Of a DNA stretch of 6,987 nt, positions 1 through 6,484 are shown piece by piece. The translations under genes were made by a program, and so were the position numbers. Below the pieces are notes generated by a model, which saw only the letters and a program-made list of their open reading frames with translations, was not told the DNA's origin and made no database searches. The first letter of the stretch is position 1, and each line of letters opens with the position of its first letter. Source of the stretch: UBA668 sp031366885 (lineage in GTDB: Bacteria > Actinomycetota > Acidimicrobiia > Acidimicrobiales > Ilumatobacteraceae); contig JANLPB010000047.1 of the NCBI GenBank assembly GCA_031366885.1, positions 1-6,987 of the forward strand. Direction: 5' to 3'.

Positions 1-2817
1 GCAGGAGGCTCGGGCGGCCAGTGCGGCCATCGTTTCGCTGATGATCAGGGAGGGTCCGTCGCGTTGTTCCCCCTGCAACTCCGAGCGTTCGTAGGCCAGC
101 GCGACCAAATCGGGCCGGCCGGAGTTGGCTGCCACTTGCAGGGCCGAGGCAGTTAGCCACGGCCTGCGCCAATGGTCACCTTCGTCGAACACGAGGTCGC
201 GCATCACTTCTTCCAACGAGATCGATGGAAGAGGGACCCACCGGCCGATCGCGACAAGGCGATCCTCGGGGGCTAGGCCGGGCTGCAACAGCGGCACCAC
301 GCCGCACTCCGCACCGACCAGCGTGACATCCAGCCATTCGAGCGCCATGGCCTGCAACCGTACGTCGGGCTGGGCGAGCTGGAACGCAATCACGCTCATC
401 GCTTCCGCCCCATATCGAATCGACAGGCACGCGTGCAATCGCTGCTGAACGAGCAGCAGCTCGTCGAGCAGCGCTCGGCGCAGGCCGAGAAAGACCGCGA
501 CATCGGGCAACGCCGAGACTGCCCGAAGCACCGCGGCGCCACGAAGCACCTCATCGCCGATCACCACATCCAGCGAGCTGTTCAACGACAAACTGCTGCG
601 CACCGCAGCCCCACCCTCTGGCGTAACTGGCTCGGCGAGCGCCCTCAGCACTGCCCTTCCAATCTCACGATCGCGATGCCCAATGTGGCGGTGAAGCACA
701 CCGACCGACTCGGGGCTTCCCATCAATCGCGCGACCCGCGCCAGCAGTTCCTGCCCACTCGCGGAAAGCCGATGCCCGCCGCTGAGGCCCTCATCCACGA
801 ACTGCAGCACCGGACCACCACCGGCCGCCAACGTACTCACTGCTGCCGCGGCCGTGCGTCGCACGTTGAGTTGCGCGACGATTTGCGCGAGCAGCGCTTC
901 GTCGTCCGGCCAGCGAACAGCCGCCAGCGCGGCATCGACCACATCAGGGTCAGCGTGGGTAAGAAGCGTGCGGAGCGGACCACGATCGATGTCGGAACCA
1001 GCCCCGCAGACCTCCAACACTCGAGCCGCGAATACCGGGCCCTCGACGCCTTCACTGAGCGCGAGGTCGGAAACAACATTTGAGAGACGCTCCCGAGCCC
1101 CCTCATCGCCGAGCGCGGCGACTCCAGCGGCCGCCGCCAACCGCACCTCGGGCTCAGGGTCTCCCCAAAGAGCAACGAAGAGTTCGAGGTCCGCTGCGGC
1201 AGCGTCGTCCCCAGCGCGCGAAGTAGCGGCCAGCGTTCGGGCACTGGCGGCTCTCGCAAGCGGCAGACCGTGACGCGCGCCAGCGCGTGCAGCCACAGCA
1301 GCGCGTACCGCGTCGATCTCGGCCAAGCAAGCCAGCGCGTATGAGCGCACGCCCACACGATCGTCGCTGGCCTTCTGCTCGAGCCGCCGAAGACGGTCGG
1401 CGTGATCCGCCGCTTCCATGGCTTGCAGGCCCAGACGAACCTCGCGTTCATCGCTGCTATCGAGCAACCGGTCGATGGCTGCGAGCGTGGCGGCATCGTC
1501 GATGGTGATGGTCGACGGATCGAGCGTGCGATGCCGAAGGTTGGCCAGCAGGTTGACGCGATAACCCCCGTAAACCTTGAAGGCAACCACGACCCAAGCC
1601 GCCACCACGACGCCCGTCGCTACCGAAAGTGCGACACCGTTGGTCCCCACCGTGTGGCGCAACGCAATGATGCCGAGCCCGCTGGCGCCAATCGCCACCG
1701 GCACCGCCAAACCCTCGACAGTGGCCTGAGCCGCAAGCCGCTGCACCGTTGGAACTGCCTGGTACGCGGCACTCAGCGATGTCCGAGACGTGCCATCGCT
1801 GAGCGTGAGGTCGCTGACTCGCGACGCCACAACGAGGGCGAAGACGAGGGTGGTCGTCATGCCTTGAACAGAGCCTGCAACGATGGTCGCGACCACCAGT
1901 ACAAAGACGCCGAGCGCGTTCGCGGTGAGCCCGTAGCGAAGGCCGAAACGCCGCAGCAACAGCCCGGCCACCAACAGCAAGAACAGAATGTCAGTGCCAT
2001 ACGCGATGGCGGTGAACCGACCGATGAAATTGGCCAGCTGCGCGCTGGATCCGTAGCGTTGAGCCGCACGGTCGAACACCAGAAAATCCAACCACTGGCT
2101 CTCGATCGCCGACAGCATCTGGAACGCAACGATGAGCATCACATACCGATCGCTCAGAAGGGACCGCATCGTTGGTCGTGGCGTGTCGGCTCCATTCGTT
2201 TCCACCGCCGACAATGCCTCCGGAAAGCGGCGCGCTGTCTGCCACACCAGCAGCATGAACGCCACCGCCACTAACGCGGCGAGGGCCAGGAGCACCTCAG
2301 TGCGGCCAAACAAACCGAGCAAGCCGGGGGCAGCTACGCCGCCAACTACAAAGCCGAGAGCGAAGCCGGCGATCACCCGCGCATACGAAGCCTTGAGCGC
2401 CCGGACATCGAGCAGCATGCCGGCCTGGCCCACGACGAACATGAACCCGACGGGAACCACAATCGGAATGAGTACGAGCAACGCGACGGAGGTCGCCGGG
2501 CCGGACCTCCACAGAAGTGCGAACGAGGCCGCCAGCCCCACAGCGAGGGCGCCCAGAACTCGAACCGTCACCCAAACCAGCGAGCGCCGCCGGAATGCTC
2601 GCGTGAGCGCGGCACTCGCCACCACGCCCGCCACAGCTGCCCCAACATAGGTCAGCGGTAACGCACCAGACCCGTAGGTGTCGAGGAAGATGGCACTGGC
2701 AGAAATAGTGACCCAGGCCGACAACAGCCCGAGAGCAAGGGCCTGCGCCGCGAGCAGCGCGACAGCCGCACGACTCGATGGCGCGGGCCTGTCGCTCTCG
2801 ACCGTCACTGCTATCAC
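1..2817 (-). CDS. Nucleotide-transporter-like (NTT/MFS-type) membrane protein with HEAT repeats, C-terminus cut off by window edge
   Basis: One uninterrupted minus-strand frame of 939 codons runs from a GTG at 2817 off the left edge with no stop. Residues about 18-425 are strongly hydrophobic with short basic loops (e.g. TRAFRRR at 72-78, LLRRFGLRYG at 287-296), giving roughly 10-12 membrane spans. The opening segment (SASAIFLDTYGSGALPLTYV, 39-58) resembles the start of ATP/ADP-translocase (NTT/Npt-like) MFS proteins. From about 430 the protein is soluble, with HEAT-like helical repeats around D-x-x-VR cores: DEREVRLGL (456-464), DPEPEVRLAAAAG (553-565), HADPDVVDAAL (621-631), HRDREIGRAVL (714-724) and QPDVRLQAMAL (816-826). 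Related proteins often end in a CNB domain; here that part would lie outside the window. The start overlaps the upstream CNB gene by 4 nt (GTGA), with a weak AGGA 11 nt ahead, suggesting translational coupling. A second in-frame GTG at 2808 is possible. The substrate is not established; nucleotide transport is inferred only from resemblance. Confidence 0.82.
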   Translation of the reverse strand, partial: MIAVTVESDRPAPSSRAAVALLAAQALALGLLSAWVTISASAIFLDTYGSGALPLTYVGAAVAGVVASAALTRAFRRRSLVWVTVRVLGALAVGLAASFALLWRSGPATSVALLVLIPIVVPVGFMFVVGQAGMLLDVRALKASYARVIAGFALGFVVGGVAAPGLLGLFGRTEVLLALAALVAVAFMLLVWQTARRFPEALSAVETNGADTPRPTMRSLLSDRYVMLIVAFQMLSAIESQWLDFLVFDRAAQRYGSSAQLANFIGRFTAIAYGTDILFLLLVAGLLLRRFGLRYGLTANALGVFVLVVATIVAGSVQGMTTTLVFALVVASRVSDLTLSDGTSRTSLSAAYQAVPTVQRLAAQATVEGLAVPVAIGASGLGIIALRHTVGTNGVALSVATGVVVAAWVVVAFKVYGGYRVNLLANLRHRTLDPSTITIDDAATLAAIDRLLDSSDEREVRLGLQAMEAADHADRLRRLEQKASDDRVGVRSYALACLAEIDAVRAAVAARAGARHGLPLARAASARTLAATSRAGDDAAAADLELFVALWGDPEPEVRLAAAAGVAALGDEGARERLSNVVSDLALSEGVEGPVFAARVLEVCGAGSDIDRGPLRTLLTHADPDVVDAALAAVRWPDDEALLAQIVAQLNVRRTAAAAVSTLAAGGGPVLQFVDEGLSGGHRLSASGQELLARVARLMGSPESVGVLHRHIGHRDREIGRAVLRALAEPVTPEGGAAVRSSLSLNSSLDVVIGDEVLRGAAVLRAVSALPDVAVFLGLRRALLDELLLVQQRLHACLSIRYGAEAMSVIAFQLAQPDVRLQAMALEWLDVTLVGAECGVVPLLQPGLAPEDRLVAIGRWVPLPSISLEEVMRDLVFDEGDHWRRPWLTASALQVAANSGRPDLVALAYERSELQGEQRDGPSLIISETMAALAARASC

Positions 2818-3281
2818 GACTCGGCGGGTCCTGGAGCGGAGGGGGTTCCCGCCTGCAGCATCTTCGCGAGGGCCGTGATAATCGCCCGCGAGATTTCCGG
2901 CCGATCTTCGAGCAGTTCCTCGAACGGCTGGCGCCGAAGTCGTAGCAACAGCGTCGGCTCGATCGCCGTCACCGAAGCCGCCCTCGGCGCTGGCACAAGC
3001 ACCGCAAGTTCGCCCACCACGCCTCCGGGCCCCACCTCGCCCACCAGCCGGTCGTCGATGTGTACGCGCACTGCTCCGAGGGCGACCACGAACAACCAGT
3101 CCTCCATGGCTCCGCGCTCGATGAACGTGGTGCCGCTCGGCACTCGCACCTCCTCCACCATCCGCGCGACCGGAACGAGTTCGTGCCCGGGCACGGCGCG
3201 GAACAGACCAACACCATGCAGCACGGCAACGCGCTCGATCGTGAGGAGTTCGTCGCTCAGCCGCAGCGGGCTCCCGTGCAT
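2814..3281 (-). CDS. Stand-alone cyclic-nucleotide-binding (Crp-type CNB) domain protein
   Basis: This 155-residue protein is almost entirely one CNB beta-barrel. Residues about 20-120 hold the strand pattern, with RVPSGTTFIERG (46-57) as the early strands. The phosphate-binding cassette is GELAVLVPAPRAASV (90-104), keeping the Glu (E91) and Arg (R100) that contact the cyclic nucleotide ribose and phosphate in this family. A C-helix region follows (118-143). There is no DNA-binding HTH, kinase or membrane segment, so it is not a Crp-like transcription factor. It probably acts as a detached sensor subunit or partner. Its stop overlaps the GTG of the NTT/HEAT membrane gene by 4 nt, so that transporter is the likeliest partner. 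The ATG at 3281 has no clear Shine-Dalgarno, and a start slightly downstream cannot be excluded. Whether it binds cAMP, cGMP or nothing is not shown by sequence alone. Confidence 0.88.
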   Translation of the reverse strand: MHGSPLRLSDELLTIERVAVLHGVGLFRAVPGHELVPVARMVEEVRVPSGTTFIERGAMEDWLFVVALGAVRVHIDDRLVGEVGPGGVVGELAVLVPAPRAASVTAIEPTLLLRLRRQPFEELLEDRPEISRAIITALAKMLQAGTPSAPGPAES

Positions 3282-3397
3282 TGTTCGAGTCTGGCTGCGC
3301 GGTGTAACGCAGTCATTCGGGCTTTGTTACGAGGAGGTGAACGCTCGAAGCGAGCTGCAAACCGTCACGGCAACGAGGCGACCGCTGCCAGCGAATC
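3282..3397 (-). promoter_or_regulatory. 116-bp gap before the CNB gene with inverted repeats and an anti-SD-like tract
   Basis: This gap separates the hydrolase stop (3398) from the CNB start (3281). I see no convincing -35/-10 pair and no TANNNT at the leaderless distance, so read-through from the hydrolase promoter is as likely as an internal promoter. It contains GTAAC/GTTAC arms (3304-3308 and 3326-3330, 17 nt apart), a short hairpin GCTCG-aag-CGAGC (3343-3355), and on the minus strand TCACCTCCTC (3340-3331), which matches the anti-Shine-Dalgarno tail of 16S rRNA. Any regulatory role is speculative. Confidence 0.3.
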
Positions 3398-4237
3398 CTA
3401 CAACTGGACGCAATCGCCCTCGACCGCAACTTCGACTGCCATGTCGTTGATCGCCGCGAGTTCGTCGCGCAGCGCGAACACCTGCTCGTCGGTTCGCGAG
3501 GGATCGTGGTGGAACATGCGCACCCGACCAACGCCGCAGTGCTTCGCCAGCGTCACGCAATATTGGGCCGCCGCGTGACCCCATGTCGAACGCTGCGGGA
3601 GTTCATCAATGGTGTATTGCGCGTCATGGATCAGAAGGTCGGCGCCAGTGGCGAGGGCAACCGCCGCCGGATGCAGCTCGCCCAGACCATCCGCACCGGG
3701 CCCCAAATCGTGTGGCGAGTGATCCGACAAGTACGCGATCGTCGAGGTGCCATCGGTGATCCTCAGCCCCATCGTGCGACCGCCTGTATGGGGGATCTCG
3801 CGTGCCAGCACAGAGAATGAGCCGACGTCGAAGTGACCTTCACCGTATGTCGAAAACGTCCAACTCCCGCGCAGCTGGTCGGGCGTGATCGGAAACACGG
3901 GCGGACCCATCACGCGAGTCACCAGCGACAGTGCATCGACTCCGCCCTGCTCGGGGACCATCAGATGCACGCGGGCATCGGGACGGTCACCGGCTGTAAA
4001 GAATGGAAGACCGGTGATGTGGTCCCAGTGAAGGTGTCCGAGGATGATCGTGCCGTCGAACGCGTTGCCACCCAACAACGCGGTGACGTTGCGCACGCCG
4101 GTTCCCGCGTCGATGATCAGCGACGGCAGTTCGCCATCGAGCGCGATGGCGACGCACGATGTGTTCCCGCCGACTCGTTCGAACGCTTTTCCGGGACTTG
4201 GGGAGGATCCTCGGACCCCACAGAAGTGGACCTGCAC
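3398..4237 (-). CDS. Metallo-beta-lactamase-fold metal-dependent hydrolase (possible phosphodiesterase)
   Basis: This 279-residue protein starts at a GTG whose product begins MQVHFCGVRGSSPSPG, the usual first strand of this MBL subfamily (xVxFxGxRGSxPxPG), followed by GGNTSC (23-28). The metal ligands are visible: the signature HLHWDH (68-73, giving H68, H70, D72, H73), a central His (H150 in IPHTGG), the bridging Asp (D172 in YLSDH), and C-terminal candidates IHDAQY (203-208), GHA (H221) and FHHDPSRTDE (242-251). Length and motif order fit a complete, soluble, probably two-zinc enzyme related to the PhnP/RNase Z-like branch of phosphodiesterases rather than to true beta-lactamases. The substrate is unknown. 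A cyclic nucleotide is an attractive guess only because CNB-domain genes lie on both sides. It is divergent from the MFS-CNB gene and first in the minus-strand series. It appears leaderless, with TACCAT 7 nt before the GTG. Confidence 0.88.
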   Translation of the reverse strand: MQVHFCGVRGSSPSPGKAFERVGGNTSCVAIALDGELPSLIIDAGTGVRNVTALLGGNAFDGTIILGHLHWDHITGLPFFTAGDRPDARVHLMVPEQGGVDALSLVTRVMGPPVFPITPDQLRGSWTFSTYGEGHFDVGSFSVLAREIPHTGGRTMGLRITDGTSTIAYLSDHSPHDLGPGADGLGELHPAAVALATGADLLIHDAQYTIDELPQRSTWGHAAAQYCVTLAKHCGVGRVRMFHHDPSRTDEQVFALRDELAAINDMAVEVAVEGDCVQL

Positions 4238-4250
4238 CCGGGCGATGGTA
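4238..4250 (-). promoter_or_regulatory. Leaderless -10 element of the MBL hydrolase gene
   Basis: On the minus strand TACCAT (4250-4245) fits the actinobacterial -10 pattern TANNNT and is followed by CGCCCGG and then the GTG start. A transcript starting 6-8 nt after the hexamer would begin at or next to the start codon. No Shine-Dalgarno lies upstream. I see no good -35 hexamer. Confidence 0.5.
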
Positions 4251-4256
4251 GCGGGT

Positions 4257-4269
4257 TATGGTGTCCCGG
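4257..4269 (+). promoter_or_regulatory. Leaderless -10 element of the MFS-CNB gene
   Basis: TATGGT (4257-4262) fits TANNNT and is followed by GTCCCGG and then the ATG at 4270. This exactly mirrors the spacing on the opposite strand. It argues that the ATG at 4258, which lies inside the hexamer, is not the start. No convincing -35 hexamer is present. Confidence 0.5.
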
Positions 4270-5925
4270 ATGAGCAGCGGTGGCGGCCAGGTCGCCCTCC
4301 TCCTTCGCGTCGCACGGACACCGGGGATGCGAAGGGTTCAGCTGAGTTTCGTCGCTTTTGCCTTCAGCGAACATGCCAGCTGGTTGGCAATTCTTGTGTA
4401 CGCACTCCAACGCGGTGGGCCCCGCGAGGTCGGCATCGTTGCGGTCGCGCAACTCGTGCCCGGCATCATCGCCGCGCCGTTCGCCGCGTACGCGGGTGAC
4501 CGCTTCCGGCCCCAGCGTGCACTTGCCTTCGGGTACTTCGCGCAGGCGATTTCCATGGCGGCTACGGCCGGCGCGATGGCAGCCGGCTGGTGGCTGGCGG
4601 CGTACCTGGCCGCGGCATGCGCTGCCACGTCCATCACGTTCACACGGCCGGTCATGGGCTCGCTGCTACCCACTATCACCCACTCCCCACGCGACCTTGT
4701 GGCAGCCAACGCCGTGACCGGCCTGATTCAACAGGTCGGCGTTTTCGCCGGGCCGCTCGCCGCTGGTGTACTGATCAGTATCTGGTCACCGACCGCCGTG
4801 TTCATCGCGGCCGCCGTCATCCTGGCCTCTGCAACCGTGGCCGTGGTAGTCGTCGATCCGCTCGACGATGCCGCACGACAGCCAGCCGTGGACACGGCGG
4901 ATGTGATCGCCGAGATCTTCGCCGGGTTTGGAGCGTTGCGAACACACCAGCGTCTGCGCGCACTGCTGATTCTTGGTGCATCGGCCGGCTTCATCAAAGG
5001 AATCGCCGACGTCATCTTCGTCACCTTCGCCGACGCACGACTGGACGGGGCCAACAACCAGGCTGGCTGGCTGGCGGCCGCGTACGGGTTGGGTGCGATC
5101 GTCGGCGCTGTTGGCACCACCCGACTGGTTCGCAGCCCGAGACTGGACAGGCAGTACGTCTCCGCCGCCGCGTTCATAGGCGTCGGACTGCTGGCGCTGG
5201 CCGCGATCCAGCAATTCGGCCCCGCTGTTCTTGCGTTCGCGCTCGTCGGCGCCGGCGAGACAGTCTTGGCGCTCATCTCGTCGATCACAATTCAGCGGCA
5301 GGCACCAGCGGACGTGCTGGCGCGGGTGTTCGGCATCCTCGAGGGACTCAGCATGGGCGCCATCGCGATGGGCTCGCTTGCCGTTACAGTGCTGGTGCCG
5401 GCCACCTCGCTCGGCAACGCGTTCGTCATCCTCGCCGTGGCGTTATTCGTGTTTGTGTTGATCTGCGTGGTGCGGCTTCGTCGCCACGGCGCCGAGGTCC
5501 CGATGGCCGACGAGGCGGTCGTCGAACGCTTGCTTGCCGACGCTCTGTTCGCGCCGCTGCCGGCGCCGATGGTGGAGCGATTGGCTCGCGAGACAGAGCC
5601 TCACCTGGTCGCGGCCGGCAGCGTCGTCATCGCGCAGGGCGACATCGGCGACAGCTACTACCTCGTGGACGAGGGCACGGCCGAGGTGACGATCGACGGA
5701 GCGCACGTTGGCAACCTCGGCCCCGGCGAGAGCTTTGGCGAGATCGCGCTGGTGCGCGACATCCCCCGCACGGCAACCGTGACCGCAACTTCCGCGCTGC
5801 AGTTGCTCGCCGTACACCGCGACGTGTTCCTGGAAGCGGTCACCGGTCACCCGCGCAGTCGCCGCACAGCCGACGAAACTGTCGAGCGATTCCTGGGCGG
5901 GCGACCCGACACTGGTGGCCGGTGA
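4270..5925 (+). CDS. MFS transporter with C-terminal cyclic-nucleotide-binding domain
   Basis: This 551-residue fusion has an MFS domain at about 20-405 with alternating hydrophobic spans. It shows a loop 2-3 motif (GDRFRPQR, 76-83), TRPVMGSLLP (125-134) and the pattern of the MFS_3/EntS-like exporter branch. A linker then leads to a CNB domain at about 415-530. The cassette GESFGEIALVRDIPRTATV (486-504) keeps E491 and R500, so cyclic-nucleotide binding is plausible and stronger by motif than in the stand-alone CNB protein. The CNB domain would be cytosolic and could gate or modulate transport; the transported substrate cannot be read from sequence. The start at 4270 is preferred over the in-frame ATG at 4258 (four residues longer) because a TANNNT -10 lies exactly 7 nt upstream and there is no Shine-Dalgarno. 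It is divergent from the MBL hydrolase, with starts only 33 bp apart, and 18 bp ahead of the shortened DUF2252 gene. Confidence 0.9.
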   Translation: MSSGGGQVALLLRVARTPGMRRVQLSFVAFAFSEHASWLAILVYALQRGGPREVGIVAVAQLVPGIIAAPFAAYAGDRFRPQRALAFGYFAQAISMAATAGAMAAGWWLAAYLAAACAATSITFTRPVMGSLLPTITHSPRDLVAANAVTGLIQQVGVFAGPLAAGVLISIWSPTAVFIAAAVILASATVAVVVVDPLDDAARQPAVDTADVIAEIFAGFGALRTHQRLRALLILGASAGFIKGIADVIFVTFADARLDGANNQAGWLAAAYGLGAIVGAVGTTRLVRSPRLDRQYVSAAAFIGVGLLALAAIQQFGPAVLAFALVGAGETVLALISSITIQRQAPADVLARVFGILEGLSMGAIAMGSLAVTVLVPATSLGNAFVILAVALFVFVLICVVRLRRHGAEVPMADEAVVERLLADALFAPLPAPMVERLARETEPHLVAAGSVVIAQGDIGDSYYLVDEGTAEVTIDGAHVGNLGPGESFGEIALVRDIPRTATVTATSALQLLAVHRDVFLEAVTGHPRSRRTADETVERFLGGRPDTGGR

Positions 5926-5930
5926 CGTCT

Positions 5931-5936
5931 GGGAAG
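5931..5936 (+). promoter_or_regulatory. Ribosome binding site deciding the GTG start of the DUF2252 remnant
   Basis: GGGAAG lies 7 nt before the GTG at 5944, in the 18-bp gap after the MFS-CNB stop. It favours this GTG over the out-of-frame ATG at 5937. Confidence 0.45.
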
Positions 5937-5943
5937 ATGGGCG

Positions 5944-6429
5944 GTGACCAACCGACGGGCCCGGCCTTCCACCACGCTTGCATCGTTCGACGAACCACTC
6001 GACGCTCCAGCGCAACGCAGCGCTGCCGGTAAAGCCCTGCGCGCCGACACTCCACGAACATCGCACCAGCAATGGACGCCGCCGCCTGACCGCGTCGACG
6101 CTGTGGACCGGCTGTTGCTGGGTTGGGGCACCGACCCGACTACGGGCATCCACTACTTCGTGCGCCAGCTTTGGGACGTCAAGGGCAGCATCGACGTCGC
6201 CACCATGAGCCGCGACGGATTCGCTCATTACGCGCAGAGGTGCGGGCGGGCGCTTGCGCGCGCCCATGCGCGTACCGGCGACTCGGTCGCCATCAGCGGC
6301 TACCTCGGTGCCAGCGATCGCTTTGCGGAAGCCATCGCCAACTTTGCCTCGGCGTACGGCGACCAGACCGAACGCGACCACGCGGGCCTCCTCCCGGCGA
6401 TTGCAGCGGGCACCATCACCACTGGCTGA
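5944..6429 (+). CDS. DUF2252 family protein with large internal deletion (possible pseudogene)
   Basis: The 161-residue product joins the two ends of a DUF2252 protein. Residues 24-54 (RSAAGKALRADTPRTSHQQW..., then PPPDRVDAV) match the family's N-terminus, where a conserved R-x-SH-x-x-W-x-P-x-x-DR-x-D-P-V run occurs. Residues about 55-161 match the C-terminus: LLLGWGT, YFVRQLWDVKGS (71-82), YAQRCGRALARAHARTGD (96-113), GYLGASD and FASAYGDQTERD. Family members are usually above 400 residues, so roughly 250-300 middle residues are absent. The junction falls near residues 53-56 (about 6100-6112) and is in frame. A plausible GTG start and SD remain and the frame is open to TGA. It is either a decaying remnant or a small derived protein. 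The full-length family's function is not established. It follows the MFS-CNB gene by 18 bp and may be co-transcribed. Recognition is from memory of the family pattern. Confidence 0.72.
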   Translation: MTNRRARPSTTLASFDEPLDAPAQRSAAGKALRADTPRTSHQQWTPPPDRVDAVDRLLLGWGTDPTTGIHYFVRQLWDVKGSIDVATMSRDGFAHYAQRCGRALARAHARTGDSVAISGYLGASDRFAEAIANFASAYGDQTERDHAGLLPAIAAGTITTG

Positions 6430-6447
6430 CCGGCTCAACACAGCCCG

Positions 6448-6477
6448 TTGACAGGTAACCATATGGTTACATATAGT
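6448..6477 (+). promoter_or_regulatory. Near-consensus sigma-70-type promoter of the ArsR/SRPBCC gene
   Basis: TTGACA (6448-6453) is a perfect -35 and TATAGT (6472-6477) differs from TATAAT at one base, with an 18-nt spacer. The -10 is followed by GATCGCC and then GTG at 6485, so the transcript is probably leaderless. This is the strongest promoter in the window. Confidence 0.85.
6455..6470. promoter_or_regulatory. Perfect 16-bp palindromic operator within the promoter spacer
   Basis: GTAACCATATGGTTAC is an exact dyad (GTAACCAT / ATGGTTAC) lying wholly between the -35 and -10 boxes. Bound repressor would block RNA polymerase. A winged-helix ArsR dimer, encoded 15 bp downstream, is the obvious candidate for autorepression. 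Confidence 0.8.
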
Positions 6478-6484
6478 GATCGCC

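Noticed and set aside
433..1586. Open frames on both strands (433-1083 and 1402-2274 plus; 837-1586 minus) within the left gene
   Set aside because: They are out-of-frame shadows of the 939-codon membrane/HEAT frame, rich in Arg/Ser/His/Gln with no recognisable domain. The long frame has coherent membrane spans and HEAT motifs throughout.
4258..4269. ATG at 4258 as start of the MFS-CNB gene
   Set aside because: It lies inside the proposed -10 hexamer and has no Shine-Dalgarno. The ATG at 4270 is placed as in a leaderless transcript. The difference is only four residues.
5061..5085. Tandem GGCTGGCTGG run
   Set aside because: It encodes part of a membrane segment (AGWLAA) and is too short to call a repeat element.
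4590..6032. 480-codon plus-strand frame overlapping the MFS-CNB gene
   Set aside because: It is extremely Arg-rich with no hydrophobic or domain pattern, and lies in another frame over a clear MFS-CNB protein. This is typical of GC-rich third-position bias.
6430..6447. Terminator after the DUF2252 gene
   Set aside because: There is no GC-rich hairpin with a T-run in the 18 bp before the -35 box. The downstream palindrome is an operator-like dyad with no loop or T-tract.
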